Assembly (NCBI RefSeq): GCF_012034245.1
Contig: NZ_JAATEO010000023.1
Span: 42,519-106,518, forward strand
Direction: 5' to 3'
Origin: Micromonospora thermarum
Lineage (GTDB): Bacteria; Actinomycetota; Actinomycetes; Mycobacteriales; Micromonosporaceae
DNA length: 64,000 bases
Made by a program: the position numbers and the translations under genes. Of this stretch, positions 1 to 8,116 are shown piece after piece (position 1 is the stretch's first letter; each line of letters opens with the position of its first letter). The notes beneath the pieces were generated by a model. That model did not search any database and was not told the origin of the DNA. It was given only the letters and a program-made list of their open reading frames with translations.

Positions 1-10
1 AAACGCCAGG

Positions 11-466
11 TCAGCGGCTCGGCCGGGGGAGATGGCGCACGGCCGGGGGGTCGCTCGACCTACCGATCGCTCTGCTCGGATCGGGGTTCGCCGGGCCGGC
101 GCCGTCGTCGAGGCCACCGACGAGCGAGTCCGGGGCACGCATGCGCCATGCGTCGGTGACGAGCTCCGTCAGGCGATCGACGCCGACCCGCGCCAGCCGC
201 AGCATGACCAGCGGCAGCCCGTCGTATGCCGGCGTGGTGAAGAAGAGGTCGGGCTCGCCGAGGAGCAGCGCCTGCTTCTCCGCCTCGTCACCGACGTACA
301 GCACGGCGATGTCGGTGCGGATGACCCGGGACGTCCCGGGCCTGCGTTCGGGGTAGGACCAGACGAACCCTTTGTCGGCGACCCGGAAGTCGAAGCCCTC
401 ACTGTCGATCTCGACCACGTGCGGCAGTGCCAGCGCCAACCGGCGGACATCGTCGGCGTCAGCCAT
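11..466 (-). CDS. MmcQ/YjbR family protein
   Basis: A 151-residue protein of the MmcQ/YjbR family, small cytoplasmic proteins with a CyaY-like fold that often sit near regulators; their biochemical role is not settled. The family pattern is visible: N-terminal ADADDVRRLALALPHVVE, then a KGFVWSYPERRPG segment and a C-terminal helix with LVTDAWRMRAP. The start is taken at the ATG at 466 (MADADD), preceded by GGAGGGGCCCCG; the reading frame stays open another 19 codons upstream, but that stretch is not family-like. The last 35 residues are Pro/Asp-rich and low in complexity. It is divergent from the GHL10 gene across a palindrome at 562-579. Confidence 0.75.
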   Translation of the reverse strand: MADADDVRRLALALPHVVEIDSEGFDFRVADKGFVWSYPERRPGTSRVIRTDIAVLYVGDEAEKQALLLGEPDLFFTTPAYDGLPLVMLRLARVGVDRLTELVTDAWRMRAPDSLVGGLDDGAGPANPDPSRAIGRSSDPPAVRHLPRPSR

Positions 467-561
467 CGGGGCCCCTCCAGGACACCGGCTCCAGCATGCC
501 GACAGCCTAACCACCGGGCCCACACGTCGACGTGCGCCGTGATCAGCAGCCAGCCTTAGCT

Positions 562-579
562 GACCGTTAAGTAACGGTC
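562..579. promoter_or_regulatory. Perfect palindrome between divergent genes
   Basis: Arms GACCGTTA and TAACGGTC are separated by AG, giving an 18-bp inverted repeat. It lies between the divergent starts at 466 and 621 and has the size and symmetry of a dimeric repressor operator. No regulator gene is adjacent, so the binding protein is unknown. Confidence 0.5.
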
Positions 580-620
580 CAACTGGTGCACCGGTGGTCC
601 GTCGTCGGCAGACTGGGGCG

Positions 621-2270
621 ATGCCCGACCTCGATCAGCCCGCTCCACCCGCCCGACGCCGTCGTGCCCAGGCGACCGTCGCGGCGGTCGTCGCGCTCGC
701 CGTGGCGGTCGCGGTCGGCGCCTGGTCGCTGCGGGACCGGGTTGACGGCGACGGCGGTGCACCGGACGGCGCGGCGGCCTTCGACGCCGGCCCGGTGGGC
801 GGCGCCCCCGTGTGCGCCGGCCGGGCGGCCCGGGCTCCCCGCGAGTTGCGGGGTATGTGGATCACGACGGTGAACAACATCGACTGGCCGAGCCGGCGCG
901 GGCTCCCGGCGGAGACGGTGCGGGCGGAGTTGCGGAGCTGGCTGGACCTGGCCGTGCGGCACAACCACAACGCGGTCTTCGTGCACGTGCGACCCAGCGG
1001 GGACGCGCTCTGGCCGTCGAGGTACGCGCCGTGGTCGGAATGGCTGACCGGGCACCGGGACGGCCGCGACCCCGGCTGGGACCCGATGGAGTTCATGGTC
1101 GCCGAGGCCCACGCCCGCAACCTGGAGTTCCACGCCTGGTTCAACCCGTACCGGGGCGGGCAGCCGGCGACGGTGGGCGGGCCCGGCCCCAGGCTCGACC
1201 GGCTCGCACCGACCCACCCGCTGCGGCGGCATCCCGACTGGGCGGTGACCTATCCCAGTGCCGACCAGCCCGGAAGCCGCCTGTACTTCAACCCGGGCAT
1301 CCCGGAGGCGCGCACGTTCGTCGAGGACTCGATGCTGGAGGCGGTCGAGCGGTACGACGTCGACGGGGTGCACTTCGACGACTTCTTCTACCCGTACCCG
1401 GAGGCCGGGCAGGACTTCGCGGACGACGCGGCGTTCGCCCGGTACGGCCGTGGGTTCACCGACAAGCACGCCTGGCGCCGGGACAACGTGAACACGCTGG
1501 TCCGCGAGATGAGCGAGCGGATCAAGGCGACAAAGCCGTGGGTGAAGTTCGGCATCAGCCCGTTCGGCATCTGGCGCAACAAGCGCACCGACCCCGCCGG
1601 CTCCGCGACGGCCGGTTTGCAGAGCTACGACGACATCTACGCGGACACGCGGCTGTGGGTACGGAAGCAGTGGCTGGACTACGTCGTGCCGCAGCTCTAC
1701 TGGCACATCGGGTTCGGCAAGGCCGACTACGCCAGGCTGCTGCCGTGGTGGACGGCCACGGTGCGGGGTACCCGGGTGCAGCTCTACATCGGCCAGGCCG
1801 ACTACCGGGTGGGCGAGCGCGGCGCCTGGCGCGACCCGGGTGAGCTGGACCGGCAGCTCGTCCTCAACCGCCGGCACGGCGTGAGCGGGAGTGTGCACTT
1901 CAGCGCCCGGCAGGTGCGCGCTGACAAGCTCGGGGCGGTCAGCCGCTACAGCGCGGCCCACTACGCCGGCCCGGCGCTGGTGCCCACGATGGCGCAGCTA
2001 CCGGCGGCACCGCCGGCCGCGCCCACGCCCATCCCCCCGCGGCGTGAGGATGGCGGCGGGGTGGTGCTGGGCTGGCGCGGGCACGATGCGGCGAGCTTCG
2101 CCGTCTACCGGGTGGACGGCGACACGGCCCGGCTTGTCGGCACCACCCGGGGCACCCGTTGGGTCGACCGCACCGCCCCGGCCGACCGCCCTGTCTCGTA
2201 CTGCGTGTCGGGGCTCGATCGCAGCGGGAACGAAGGTCGACTCAGCCCGCCGGTCCAGCTCGACGCGTAG
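621..2270 (+). CDS. GHL10-type glycosidase (family 10-like, DUF187)
   Basis: A 549-residue envelope protein. Residues about 15-35 form one hydrophobic segment after an Arg-rich stretch, so it is a signal anchor or signal peptide. Residues about 75-440 match the GHL10/DUF187 (YddW-like) TIM barrel: the LRGMWITTV opening strand, FVHVRPSGDALWPS, FHAWFNPYR and GVHFDDFFYPYP carry the acidic and aromatic residues typical of the family. The last 90 residues look like a fibronectin III-like module (VSYCVSGLDRSGNEG). Members are thought to cleave glycans in the cell wall or exopolysaccharide; the substrate here is unknown. The start is the ATG at 621 after CTGGGGCG; an upstream in-frame GTG at 594 is less likely. 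Confidence 0.8.
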   Translation: MPDLDQPAPPARRRRAQATVAAVVALAVAVAVGAWSLRDRVDGDGGAPDGAAAFDAGPVGGAPVCAGRAARAPRELRGMWITTVNNIDWPSRRGLPAETVRAELRSWLDLAVRHNHNAVFVHVRPSGDALWPSRYAPWSEWLTGHRDGRDPGWDPMEFMVAEAHARNLEFHAWFNPYRGGQPATVGGPGPRLDRLAPTHPLRRHPDWAVTYPSADQPGSRLYFNPGIPEARTFVEDSMLEAVERYDVDGVHFDDFFYPYPEAGQDFADDAAFARYGRGFTDKHAWRRDNVNTLVREMSERIKATKPWVKFGISPFGIWRNKRTDPAGSATAGLQSYDDIYADTRLWVRKQWLDYVVPQLYWHIGFGKADYARLLPWWTATVRGTRVQLYIGQADYRVGERGAWRDPGELDRQLVLNRRHGVSGSVHFSARQVRADKLGAVSRYSAAHYAGPALVPTMAQLPAAPPAAPTPIPPRREDGGGVVLGWRGHDAASFAVYRVDGDTARLVGTTRGTRWVDRTAPADRPVSYCVSGLDRSGNEGRLSPPVQLDA

Positions 2271-2286
2271 TGGGAGCGGGCCGCTG

Positions 2287-2321
2287 GGGCGGACGAGCAG
2301 TTGTGCTCCGCTGGTCCGCCC
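2287..2321 (+). terminator. Hairpin after GHL10 gene
   Basis: Arms GGGCGGAC and GTCCGCCC enclose a loop that holds a partial inner stem. It lies 17 nt after the stop at 2270 and before the convergent HxlR gene stop at 2384. There is no T tract, which is usual for this GC content. Confidence 0.45.
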
Positions 2322-2383
2322 TCGACCGGCGCAGGACGCTGACGGTTCGCCGGTAGGCGCCACCCGTCGTCGCTGGTCGGTCG

Positions 2384-2863
2384 TCAGCTCTTTCTCATCA
2401 GGCCGGGGCCGGCGACGATCTCGATGTTCGCCGCGTCGACGTCGTGGCCCTGGGCGCACCGCAGTGCCACCTGTACGGGGTGACCGCAACCGCGATGGGT
2501 GGCGAGTACGGGCGGGCCGGCGTCGTCGGCGGCCCAGGTGTCGCCCCAGTGGCGCAGGGCGGTGAGGACGGGGAGCAGTTCGCGGCCCTTGCGGGTGAGC
2601 TGGTACTCGTGGCGGGTGCGCTGCCCGGGCTCCCGATAGGGGATCCGTTCGAGCAGGCCGGCGGCGACCAGGTCCTTGAGTCGGGCCGCCATGGCGGGCT
2701 CGCCGATGCCGACCCGACGGACGAAGTCGTCGAAGCGGCGCGTGCCGAGCAGGGCGTCGCGCATGATCAGCATTGCCGACCTGCTGCCGACGACATTCAT
2801 CGCTCGGGCGATCGAGCAGTTCGCCGTCGACCAGGCGGCCAGGTCCTCCCGCAGATCAGTCAT
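2384..2863 (-). CDS. HxlR family transcriptional regulator
   Basis: A 159-residue winged-helix regulator. The N-terminus has the conserved Cys of the family (STANCSIARAMNVVG), followed by the winged helix (LLGTRRFDDFVRRVGIGE through LTRKGRELLPVLTALRHWGD). HxlR proteins sense electrophiles or oxidants, often through that Cys, and usually repress an adjacent oxidoreductase. It is divergent from an SDR gene starting at 2980, with a near-perfect inverted repeat at 2881-2904 between them, so autoregulation plus control of the SDR/MFS pair is likely. The start is the ATG at 2863. Confidence 0.88.
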   Translation of the reverse strand: MTDLREDLAAWSTANCSIARAMNVVGSRSAMLIMRDALLGTRRFDDFVRRVGIGEPAMAARLKDLVAAGLLERIPYREPGQRTRHEYQLTRKGRELLPVLTALRHWGDTWAADDAGPPVLATHRGCGHPVQVALRCAQGHDVDAANIEIVAGPGLMRKS

Positions 2864-2880
2864 GCCGACCAGCGTACGGG

Positions 2881-2904
2881 CTGGCTTGCGTCAACGCTAG
2901 CCAG
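2881..2904. promoter_or_regulatory. Probable HxlR operator
   Basis: Arms CTGGCTTGCGT and ACGCTAGCCAG flank a CA centre and match at 10 of 11 positions. The site sits 18 nt upstream of the hxlR start and 76 nt upstream of the SDR start, in the only intergenic space of the divergent pair. Assignment to this HxlR protein is inferred from position. Confidence 0.55.
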
Positions 2905-2979
2905 GTGGTTCACTGGGCGCTGCCTGACTTGCCTCCGCGAAAGCCAGAGGCGGGTTTTCCACCCACAGACAGGGACGAC

Positions 2980-3690
2980 ATGGACATCTCGGCCGCAACT
3001 GCCCTCGTCACCGGCGCCAACCGTGGCTTCGGGCGGGCCATCGCCAGCGAGCTCCTCACCCGCGGCGCTACCGTCTGGGCCGCCGCGCGTGACAGCGGGC
3101 AGATCGACCTTCCGGGCGCTCGCCCGCTCCAACTGGACATCACCGACCCCGCGTCGGTGGCGGCCGCCGCCGCCGAAGCCGGCGACGTCACCCTGCTGAT
3201 CAACAACGCCGGCTCGGCCACCGGAGCGGACCTGCTCACCGGTGATCTGGAGCAGATCCGGCTGGACATGGAGACCCACTACTTCGGCACGCTCTCCGTC
3301 GTCCGGGCATTCGCCCCGGTCATCGAGGGCAACGGGGGCGGCACGATCCTCAACGTGCTCTCCGTGCTCTCCTGGCTGGCCCTGCCCGGCCGTGGGTCTT
3401 ACAGCGGCGCGTACAGCGGGGCGAAGAGTGCCCAGTGGGGGCTGACCAACAGCCTGCGGCTCACCCTCGCCCCGGCGGGAATCCGGGTCGCCGGCCTGCA
3501 CGTCGGCTACATGGACACCGACATGACCCGGGCGGTCACCGCCGCCAAGCACGCCCCGGCCGACATCGCCCGGTACGCGGTCGACCAGCTCGCGGCCGGC
3601 GCGTACGAGATCGTCGCCGACGACGTCAGCCGTGACGTGCGCGGCGGGCTCTCCGGCGGCGTGGCCGCGCTCTACCCGCAGCTGCCGTGA
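2980..3690 (+). CDS. Short-chain dehydrogenase/reductase (SDR)
   Basis: A 236-residue classical SDR. The Rossmann motif TGANRGFG is at residues 11-18, NNAG is at about 79-82, and the catalytic YSGAK (Tyr-x-x-x-Lys) follows near residue 147. The start is the ATG at 2980 (MDISAAT) after AGGGACGAC; the open frame extends upstream but without family similarity. It is probably an NAD(P)H-dependent carbonyl reductase of unknown substrate. It lies 76 bp upstream of the MFS exporter in the same direction and is divergent from HxlR, an arrangement typical of a detoxification unit. Confidence 0.88.
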   Translation: MDISAATALVTGANRGFGRAIASELLTRGATVWAAARDSGQIDLPGARPLQLDITDPASVAAAAAEAGDVTLLINNAGSATGADLLTGDLEQIRLDMETHYFGTLSVVRAFAPVIEGNGGGTILNVLSVLSWLALPGRGSYSGAYSGAKSAQWGLTNSLRLTLAPAGIRVAGLHVGYMDTDMTRAVTAAKHAPADIARYAVDQLAAGAYEIVADDVSRDVRGGLSGGVAALYPQLP

Positions 3691-3766
3691 CCTCCCCCGC
3701 CCACCCGTCGCCGCGTGGCGCCGGCCCGGCCGGCGCCACCGCCAACCGACCCCTCCAGGAGCCCTC

Positions 3767-5326
3767 GTGACCGACCAGCGAACCCTGGCCCCGACCGGGC
3801 CGGCTGTGACGCCGCAGGGGCGGCCGCCGCAGTCACCCACCCGCCGTTCCCAGGTGGTGACCCTCGTCGCGATGTGCCTGGGCGCGGCGATCACCTTCCT
3901 GCAGATCACCGCGACCGTCTCCGCGCTGACCACCATCCAGCGGGACCTGCGCGTCGAGCCGACCACCCTGATCTGGATCCCCAGCGCCTACACCCTGGCG
4001 GTGGCGAGCCTGGTCCTGTCCGCCGCGACGCTGGGCAACCGCTACGGACGCAAGCGGCTCTTCACCGCCGGCGTCGTCGCGATGATCCTCGGCGGCACCG
4101 TGACGGCGCAGGCCGGAACCCCGGCCTGGGTGATCGCCGGGCAGTTCGTGGCCGGCGTCGGCGGCGCGCTGATCCTGCCGAACAGCCTGGCCATCCTCGG
4201 TGTGACCTTCACCGACCCGCACCGGCGCACCGAGGTCATCACCGCCTGGTCGGCCGCCTCCGGCATCGGCCTGGCGGTGGGCCCGCTCATCGCCGGAGCG
4301 CTGCTGCGGCAGCACCACTGGCACACCGTCTACCTCTCGACCATCGTGCTGGGCGTCGTCACGCTCGTCGTCGCGGCGGTCGGGGTCGCCGAGTCCCGGC
4401 AGGGCACCGGCCGGCTGGACCTGCCCGGACTGCTGCTGGGCACGATCACCGTCGCCGCGTTCGTCTACGCCGTGATCCGGGGCGGACGCGACGGCTGGAC
4501 CAGTCCACCGGTGGTCGCCGCGTGGCTCGGCTCCGCCGCCGCACTGGTCGGGTTCGTCCTGGTCGAGCTGCGCGCCGCCGCGCCGATGCTCGACGTACGA
4601 CTGTTCCGGTCGCCGTCGTTCAGCGCGGTCATGGTCGTCGCCGCGGTGTCGCTGTTCGGCTTCACCGGCGTGGCGATCCTGCTCGTCCTGTTCCACGAAC
4701 GCGCCCAGGGCCTCGACCCGCTGGACACCGGCTGGCGGATGTTGGTGCTGTTCGGCGTCTACGCGCTCGCCGCGTTCGGCGCCGGACGCACCATCCGCCG
4801 CACCGGCTTCAAGGCACCGCTCACCGCCGGTCTCCTCCTCGGCGGCCTGGCCAGCCTCGGCCTGGCCGCGCAGGGCCCGGCGACCACCTTCGACCACCGC
4901 TGGCCGCTGCTGGCGCTCTTCGGTGTCGCGAGCGGTCTGGTGGTGGCCCCCGCGACCGCCGCCGCGCTCGCCAGCGTCGCGCCCGCTCAGGCCGGCATGG
5001 CCTCCGGTGCGGTCAACGCGGCCCGCCAGGTGGGTTCGGTACTCGGCGCGTCCCTGCTGGGCACCCTGCTCACCACCCGGCTGCTCGCCGAGCTGCCGGA
5101 GCGGCTCGCCGCGCACCAGGTCGCGGAGCCGGCCCGCAGCGCGGTGCAGTCGTCGGTGGCGGCCGGCAGCGCCGGTAACGAGGTCCTGCCCGATCCGGTC
5201 CGAGTGGCGCTCGCGGAGGCGCTGACGGCGGGCGTGCAGGCGGGGTTGCGGGTCAACGCCGTCGTCTTCCTCGCCGCCGCCGTGGTCGCCCTCGTCCTGG
5301 TGCGCAACCGGCCGCACCAGCACTAG
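3767..5326 (+). CDS. MFS transporter, DHA2 (14-TM) drug efflux type
   Basis: A 519-residue major facilitator of the DHA2 family with about 14 hydrophobic segments. The motif A region between TM2 and TM3 reads LGNRYGRKRLF, and the motif C-like GIGLAVGPLIAGALL is in TM5. These proton-coupled antiporters export drugs or metabolites across the cytoplasmic membrane. The start is the GTG at 3767 preceded by CCAGGAGCCC, a good ribosome binding site; the upstream open frame overlaps the SDR gene and is not used. It is likely co-transcribed with the SDR under HxlR control. Confidence 0.88.
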   Translation: MTDQRTLAPTGPAVTPQGRPPQSPTRRSQVVTLVAMCLGAAITFLQITATVSALTTIQRDLRVEPTTLIWIPSAYTLAVASLVLSAATLGNRYGRKRLFTAGVVAMILGGTVTAQAGTPAWVIAGQFVAGVGGALILPNSLAILGVTFTDPHRRTEVITAWSAASGIGLAVGPLIAGALLRQHHWHTVYLSTIVLGVVTLVVAAVGVAESRQGTGRLDLPGLLLGTITVAAFVYAVIRGGRDGWTSPPVVAAWLGSAAALVGFVLVELRAAAPMLDVRLFRSPSFSAVMVVAAVSLFGFTGVAILLVLFHERAQGLDPLDTGWRMLVLFGVYALAAFGAGRTIRRTGFKAPLTAGLLLGGLASLGLAAQGPATTFDHRWPLLALFGVASGLVVAPATAAALASVAPAQAGMASGAVNAARQVGSVLGASLLGTLLTTRLLAELPERLAAHQVAEPARSAVQSSVAAGSAGNEVLPDPVRVALAEALTAGVQAGLRVNAVVFLAAAVVALVLVRNRPHQH

Positions 5327-5333
5327 GGCCTGC

Positions 5334-5365
5334 GCCGACGTCCCGGCGCGCGCCGGGACGTCGGC
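5334..5365. terminator. 32-bp perfect palindrome, probable terminator
   Basis: Two 16-nt arms (GCCGACGTCCCGGCGC and its exact complement) form a stem that starts 8 nt after the MFS stop codon. There is no T tract. It would separate the MFS gene from the nhaA-type gene starting at 5440. Confidence 0.6.
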
Positions 5366-5439
5366 ACACCCCCGTTCGCCGGCAACGGTGGCTGCCGGAA
5401 TCCGGGCCCGGCGGCGTGCCGGTGGGGGAGGATTTCTGC

Positions 5440-7374
5440 GTGACGGGCGAGGCTCCGCGCGGCAGATGGTCCGGCCGGACCGACTGGGTCGGCCGGCTCA
5501 ACGCGCCGTTGCGCTCGTTCGTGCACACCGAGACCGGCAGCGCGCGGGTGGTGCTGGTCGCGGCGGTGGTCGCGCTCGCCTGGGCCAACGTCGACGTGTC
5601 GTCGTACGAGTCGGTGTGGGGCACGTCGTTCTCGGTGCAGTTGGGCGACTGGCGGGTGACGCACGATCTGCGTACCTGGGTCAACAGCGGCCTGATGACC
5701 TTCTTCTTCCTGGTGATCGGGTTGGAGGTGCGCAGAGACTTCGACCTCGGGGAGCTGCGGGAGCGGCGTCGGGTCACGTTGCCGCTGGTGGCCGGGATCG
5801 GCGGCATCCTGGTGCCGGTCGCGATCTATCTGGTGGTCAACGCCGGGGAAACCACTGCCGCGGGCTGGGGCGTCGTGATGGCGACCGACACCGCGCTCGC
5901 ACTGGGCATGCTCGCCGTCCTCGGGCCGCGCTTCTCGGACCGGCTGCGGGGCTTCCTGCTGACGGTCTCCGTCGTCGACGACCTGATCGTGATCGCGGTG
6001 CTGGCAATCGCCTACCCGGAACATCCGTCGCCCACGGCGTTGCTCGTCGCGGCGGCCATCTTCGGCGTCGTCCTGATCGTCCGGGCGGCGGGCGTGCGGT
6101 GGGGACCGGTGTACGCGCTGCTGGGCCTGGCCGCCTGGCTCGCGGTCTCGGAATCCGGTGTCGACCCGGTGGTGGTGGGTCTGGTGATGGGTCTGCTCAC
6201 CTACGCCTACGCTCCGGCTCGGGAGGAGCTGCAACGAGCGAGCGAGATGTTCCGCCTCTTCCGGGAACAGCCCACCCCGCAGCTCGCCCGTTCGGCCCGG
6301 ACCGGGCTCGCCTCGGCGCTGTCGCCGAACGAGCGGTTGCAGCACATCTACCACCCGTGGGCGAGCTACCTGGTCGTGCCGCTGTTCGCGCTGGCGAACG
6401 TCGGGATCGTGGTCGACGGCGAGCTGCTGACCCGCGCGGTCACCTCCCCGGTCGCGCTGGGTGTCGTCGTGGCGTACGTCGTCGGCAAGCCGGCCGGGAT
6501 CGTCGCCACCTCGTACCTGGTGGCCCGGTTCAGCCGCAACCGCTTCCGGCCGCCCGTCGGCTGGGCCGCGGTCATCGGTGTGGGCACGGTCTCCGGCATC
6601 GGGTTCACCATCGCCCTGCTGATCGCCACCCACGCGCTGGACGGCCCCGAGCTCGAGGAGGCGAAGCTCGGCATCCTCGTCGCGACGATCGGTGCGTCCG
6701 GCCTCACCTGGCTGGTGTTCCGCCTCGCCGCCCGGCTCTCTCCGGCGCGGCGTGCCCGCGCGCTGCTGGGCGCTGCCGAGGGGCTCGTCGACCTGATGAC
6801 ACCGGTCGACTCGGAACGCGACCACGTGCGGGGGCCGGGCGAGGCGCCGGTGACCGTCGTGGAGTACGGCGACTTCGAGTGCCCGTACTGCGGGCAGGCC
6901 GAGCCGGTGGTCCGGGAACTGCTGGCCGACTTCCGCAACGTCCGGTACGTCTGGCGGCACCTGCCCCTCACCGACGTTCACCCGCATGCCCAACTCGCCG
7001 CCGAGGCCGCCGAGGCGGCGGGGGAGCAGGGCATGTTCTGGGAGATGCACGACCTGCTCCTGGCGCACCAGGACGCGCTCGATCCCGCCGACATGCTCCG
7101 GTACGCCGAACAGCTCGGCCTGGACACCGACCGGTTCCGGGAACACCTCGCCGAGCGGAGAGGCATGGACCGGATCGCCGAGGACATCGACTCCGCGGAC
7201 CTCAGCAGCGTCTCCGGAACGCCGACCTTCTTCATCAACGGCCGCCGGCACCACGGCGCGTACGACATCGAGGCGCTCTCGGCAGCGGTGAAGTCCGCGT
7301 TCGCCAGGGCGAAGCTCCGCCCCGAGTACCACCGGCACCGCGACCACCGGCACGAGGAGACACCGGAGGCCTAG
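5440..7374 (+). CDS. nhaA: NhaA Na+/H+ antiporter fused to DsbA-like thioredoxin domain
   Basis: A 644-residue fusion. Residues about 20-430 are NhaA: the essential aspartates are present as ATDTALALG (Asp150) and VVDDLIVIAV (Asp180-Asp181), as in the Na+/H+ exchange site of E. coli NhaA. Residues about 465-630 are a DsbA/thioredoxin-like domain with a CPYC redox motif at 481-484, an EEDIDSAD-like helix segment and the cis-Pro region SGTPTFFING. The first part exchanges Na+ for protons; the redox role of the tail is not established. The start is the GTG at 5440 after GGGGGAGG; a GTG at 5416 is possible but lacks a ribosome binding site. The fusion is known in actinobacteria. Confidence 0.9.
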   Translation: MTGEAPRGRWSGRTDWVGRLNAPLRSFVHTETGSARVVLVAAVVALAWANVDVSSYESVWGTSFSVQLGDWRVTHDLRTWVNSGLMTFFFLVIGLEVRRDFDLGELRERRRVTLPLVAGIGGILVPVAIYLVVNAGETTAAGWGVVMATDTALALGMLAVLGPRFSDRLRGFLLTVSVVDDLIVIAVLAIAYPEHPSPTALLVAAAIFGVVLIVRAAGVRWGPVYALLGLAAWLAVSESGVDPVVVGLVMGLLTYAYAPAREELQRASEMFRLFREQPTPQLARSARTGLASALSPNERLQHIYHPWASYLVVPLFALANVGIVVDGELLTRAVTSPVALGVVVAYVVGKPAGIVATSYLVARFSRNRFRPPVGWAAVIGVGTVSGIGFTIALLIATHALDGPELEEAKLGILVATIGASGLTWLVFRLAARLSPARRARALLGAAEGLVDLMTPVDSERDHVRGPGEAPVTVVEYGDFECPYCGQAEPVVRELLADFRNVRYVWRHLPLTDVHPHAQLAAEAAEAAGEQGMFWEMHDLLLAHQDALDPADMLRYAEQLGLDTDRFREHLAERRGMDRIAEDIDSADLSSVSGTPTFFINGRRHHGAYDIEALSAAVKSAFARAKLRPEYHRHRDHRHEETPEA

Positions 7375-7381
7375 ACACACC

Positions 7382-7410
7382 GGGCGCGGGCTCGACACGA
7401 GCCCGCGCCC
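7382..7410. terminator. Bidirectional terminator hairpin
   Basis: A perfect 13-bp stem (GGGCGCGGGCTCG with its complement, loop ACA) lies between the convergent ends of the nhaA fusion (7374) and the FMN reductase (7453). Confidence 0.75.
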
Positions 7411-7452
7411 TGGGCGGTCAGCGGACGGTGGCGCCGCCGCACGGCGGTGTGA

Positions 7453-8013
7453 TCACTTGCCGCGCAGGGGTGCGAGGGCCCGACTCCAGGCCACGACCTG
7501 GTCGAGGGTGGCGTTCAGCGCGTCCCGCTGGTGATCGTTCGGCGTGAAGACGCTGAAGTTCTCGAAGTCGGTGAAGAGGGACAGCGCGACCTGGGACCGG
7601 ACGTCGGCCATCTGCAGCTCGCCGGCGATCAGCCGCAGGTGCTCCACCGCGCGGGCGCCGCCGACGGAGCCGTAGCTGACGAAGCCGACCGCCTTGTTGT
7701 TCCACTCGTTGTAGAGGAAGTCGATGGCGTTCTTCAGCGCGCCCGAGGTCGAGTGGTTGTACTCCGGCGTCACCATCACGAACCCGTCGAACGACGCGAT
7801 CTTGTTGGCCCACTCCAGCGTGTGCGGCTGCTGGTACTGGCCCATCGACGGCGGGTAGATCTCGTCCAAGTGCGGCAGCTTGTAGTCGAGAAGGTCGACG
7901 AGCTCGAACTCGACGTCCGAGCGCTCCCGGGCGATGTCGTAGACCCACTGGGCCACGGCTGCGCCGTTCCGTCCCGGTCGGGTGCTGCCGATGATGATTC
8001 CGATCCTGGTCAT
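7453..8013 (-). CDS. NADPH-dependent FMN reductase family protein
   Basis: A 186-residue flavodoxin-fold reductase. The FMN phosphate loop is GSTRPGRNG near the N-terminus, and the flavin-contacting PEYNHSTSGALKNAIDFL is at about residue 85-102. Members reduce quinones, azo compounds, chromate or free FMN using NADPH and act in the cytosol against redox stress. It is divergent from a MarR gene, and its promoter (TTGACG, 16-nt spacer, TATAGT on the minus strand) is overlapped by twin 16-bp operators, so repression by that MarR and induction by an oxidant or aromatic compound is inferred. Confidence 0.9.
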   Translation of the reverse strand: MTRIGIIIGSTRPGRNGAAVAQWVYDIARERSDVEFELVDLLDYKLPHLDEIYPPSMGQYQQPHTLEWANKIASFDGFVMVTPEYNHSTSGALKNAIDFLYNEWNNKAVGFVSYGSVGGARAVEHLRLIAGELQMADVRSQVALSLFTDFENFSVFTPNDHQRDALNATLDQVVAWSRALAPLRGK

Positions 8014-8055
8014 ACCGGTTCCTCCCCTGATGGCAGGACACCCGGAGGGGCATCC

Positions 8056-8102
8056 TTGCTTGACGAAGCAACTATACGGGCGGCGGTTCCTTCGTCAAGC
8101 AA
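8056..8102. promoter_or_regulatory. Twin MarR operators
   Basis: Site 1 (8056-8071) reads TTGCTTGACGAAGCAA, itself a 6-bp inverted repeat around GACG. Site 2 (8087-8102) is the same sequence on the other strand with one mismatch (TTGCTTGACGAAGGAA). Centres are 31 bp apart, about three helical turns. Site 2 overlaps the -35 of the FMN-reductase promoter and site 1 touches its -10. Confidence 0.7.
8071..8098 (-). promoter_or_regulatory. Promoter of FMN reductase gene
   Basis: On the minus strand the -35 TTGACG (8098-8093) and the -10 TATAGT (8076-8071) are separated by 16 nt, close to the sigma-70-type consensus. The -10 ends 57 nt upstream of the start codon at 8013. Confidence 0.6.
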
Positions 8103-8116
8103 GTAACGTGGGGGGC

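Noticed and set aside
567..1961. Long minus-strand open frame opposite the GHL10 gene
   Set aside because: It has no domain and a Pro/Arg/Val-rich composition typical of an antisense GC shadow; the plus-strand gene has clear motifs.
3833..5323. 496-codon minus-strand frame opposite the MFS gene
   Set aside because: Repetitive Gly/Asp/Gln/Arg content without motifs; the DHA2 transporter on the plus strand explains the region.
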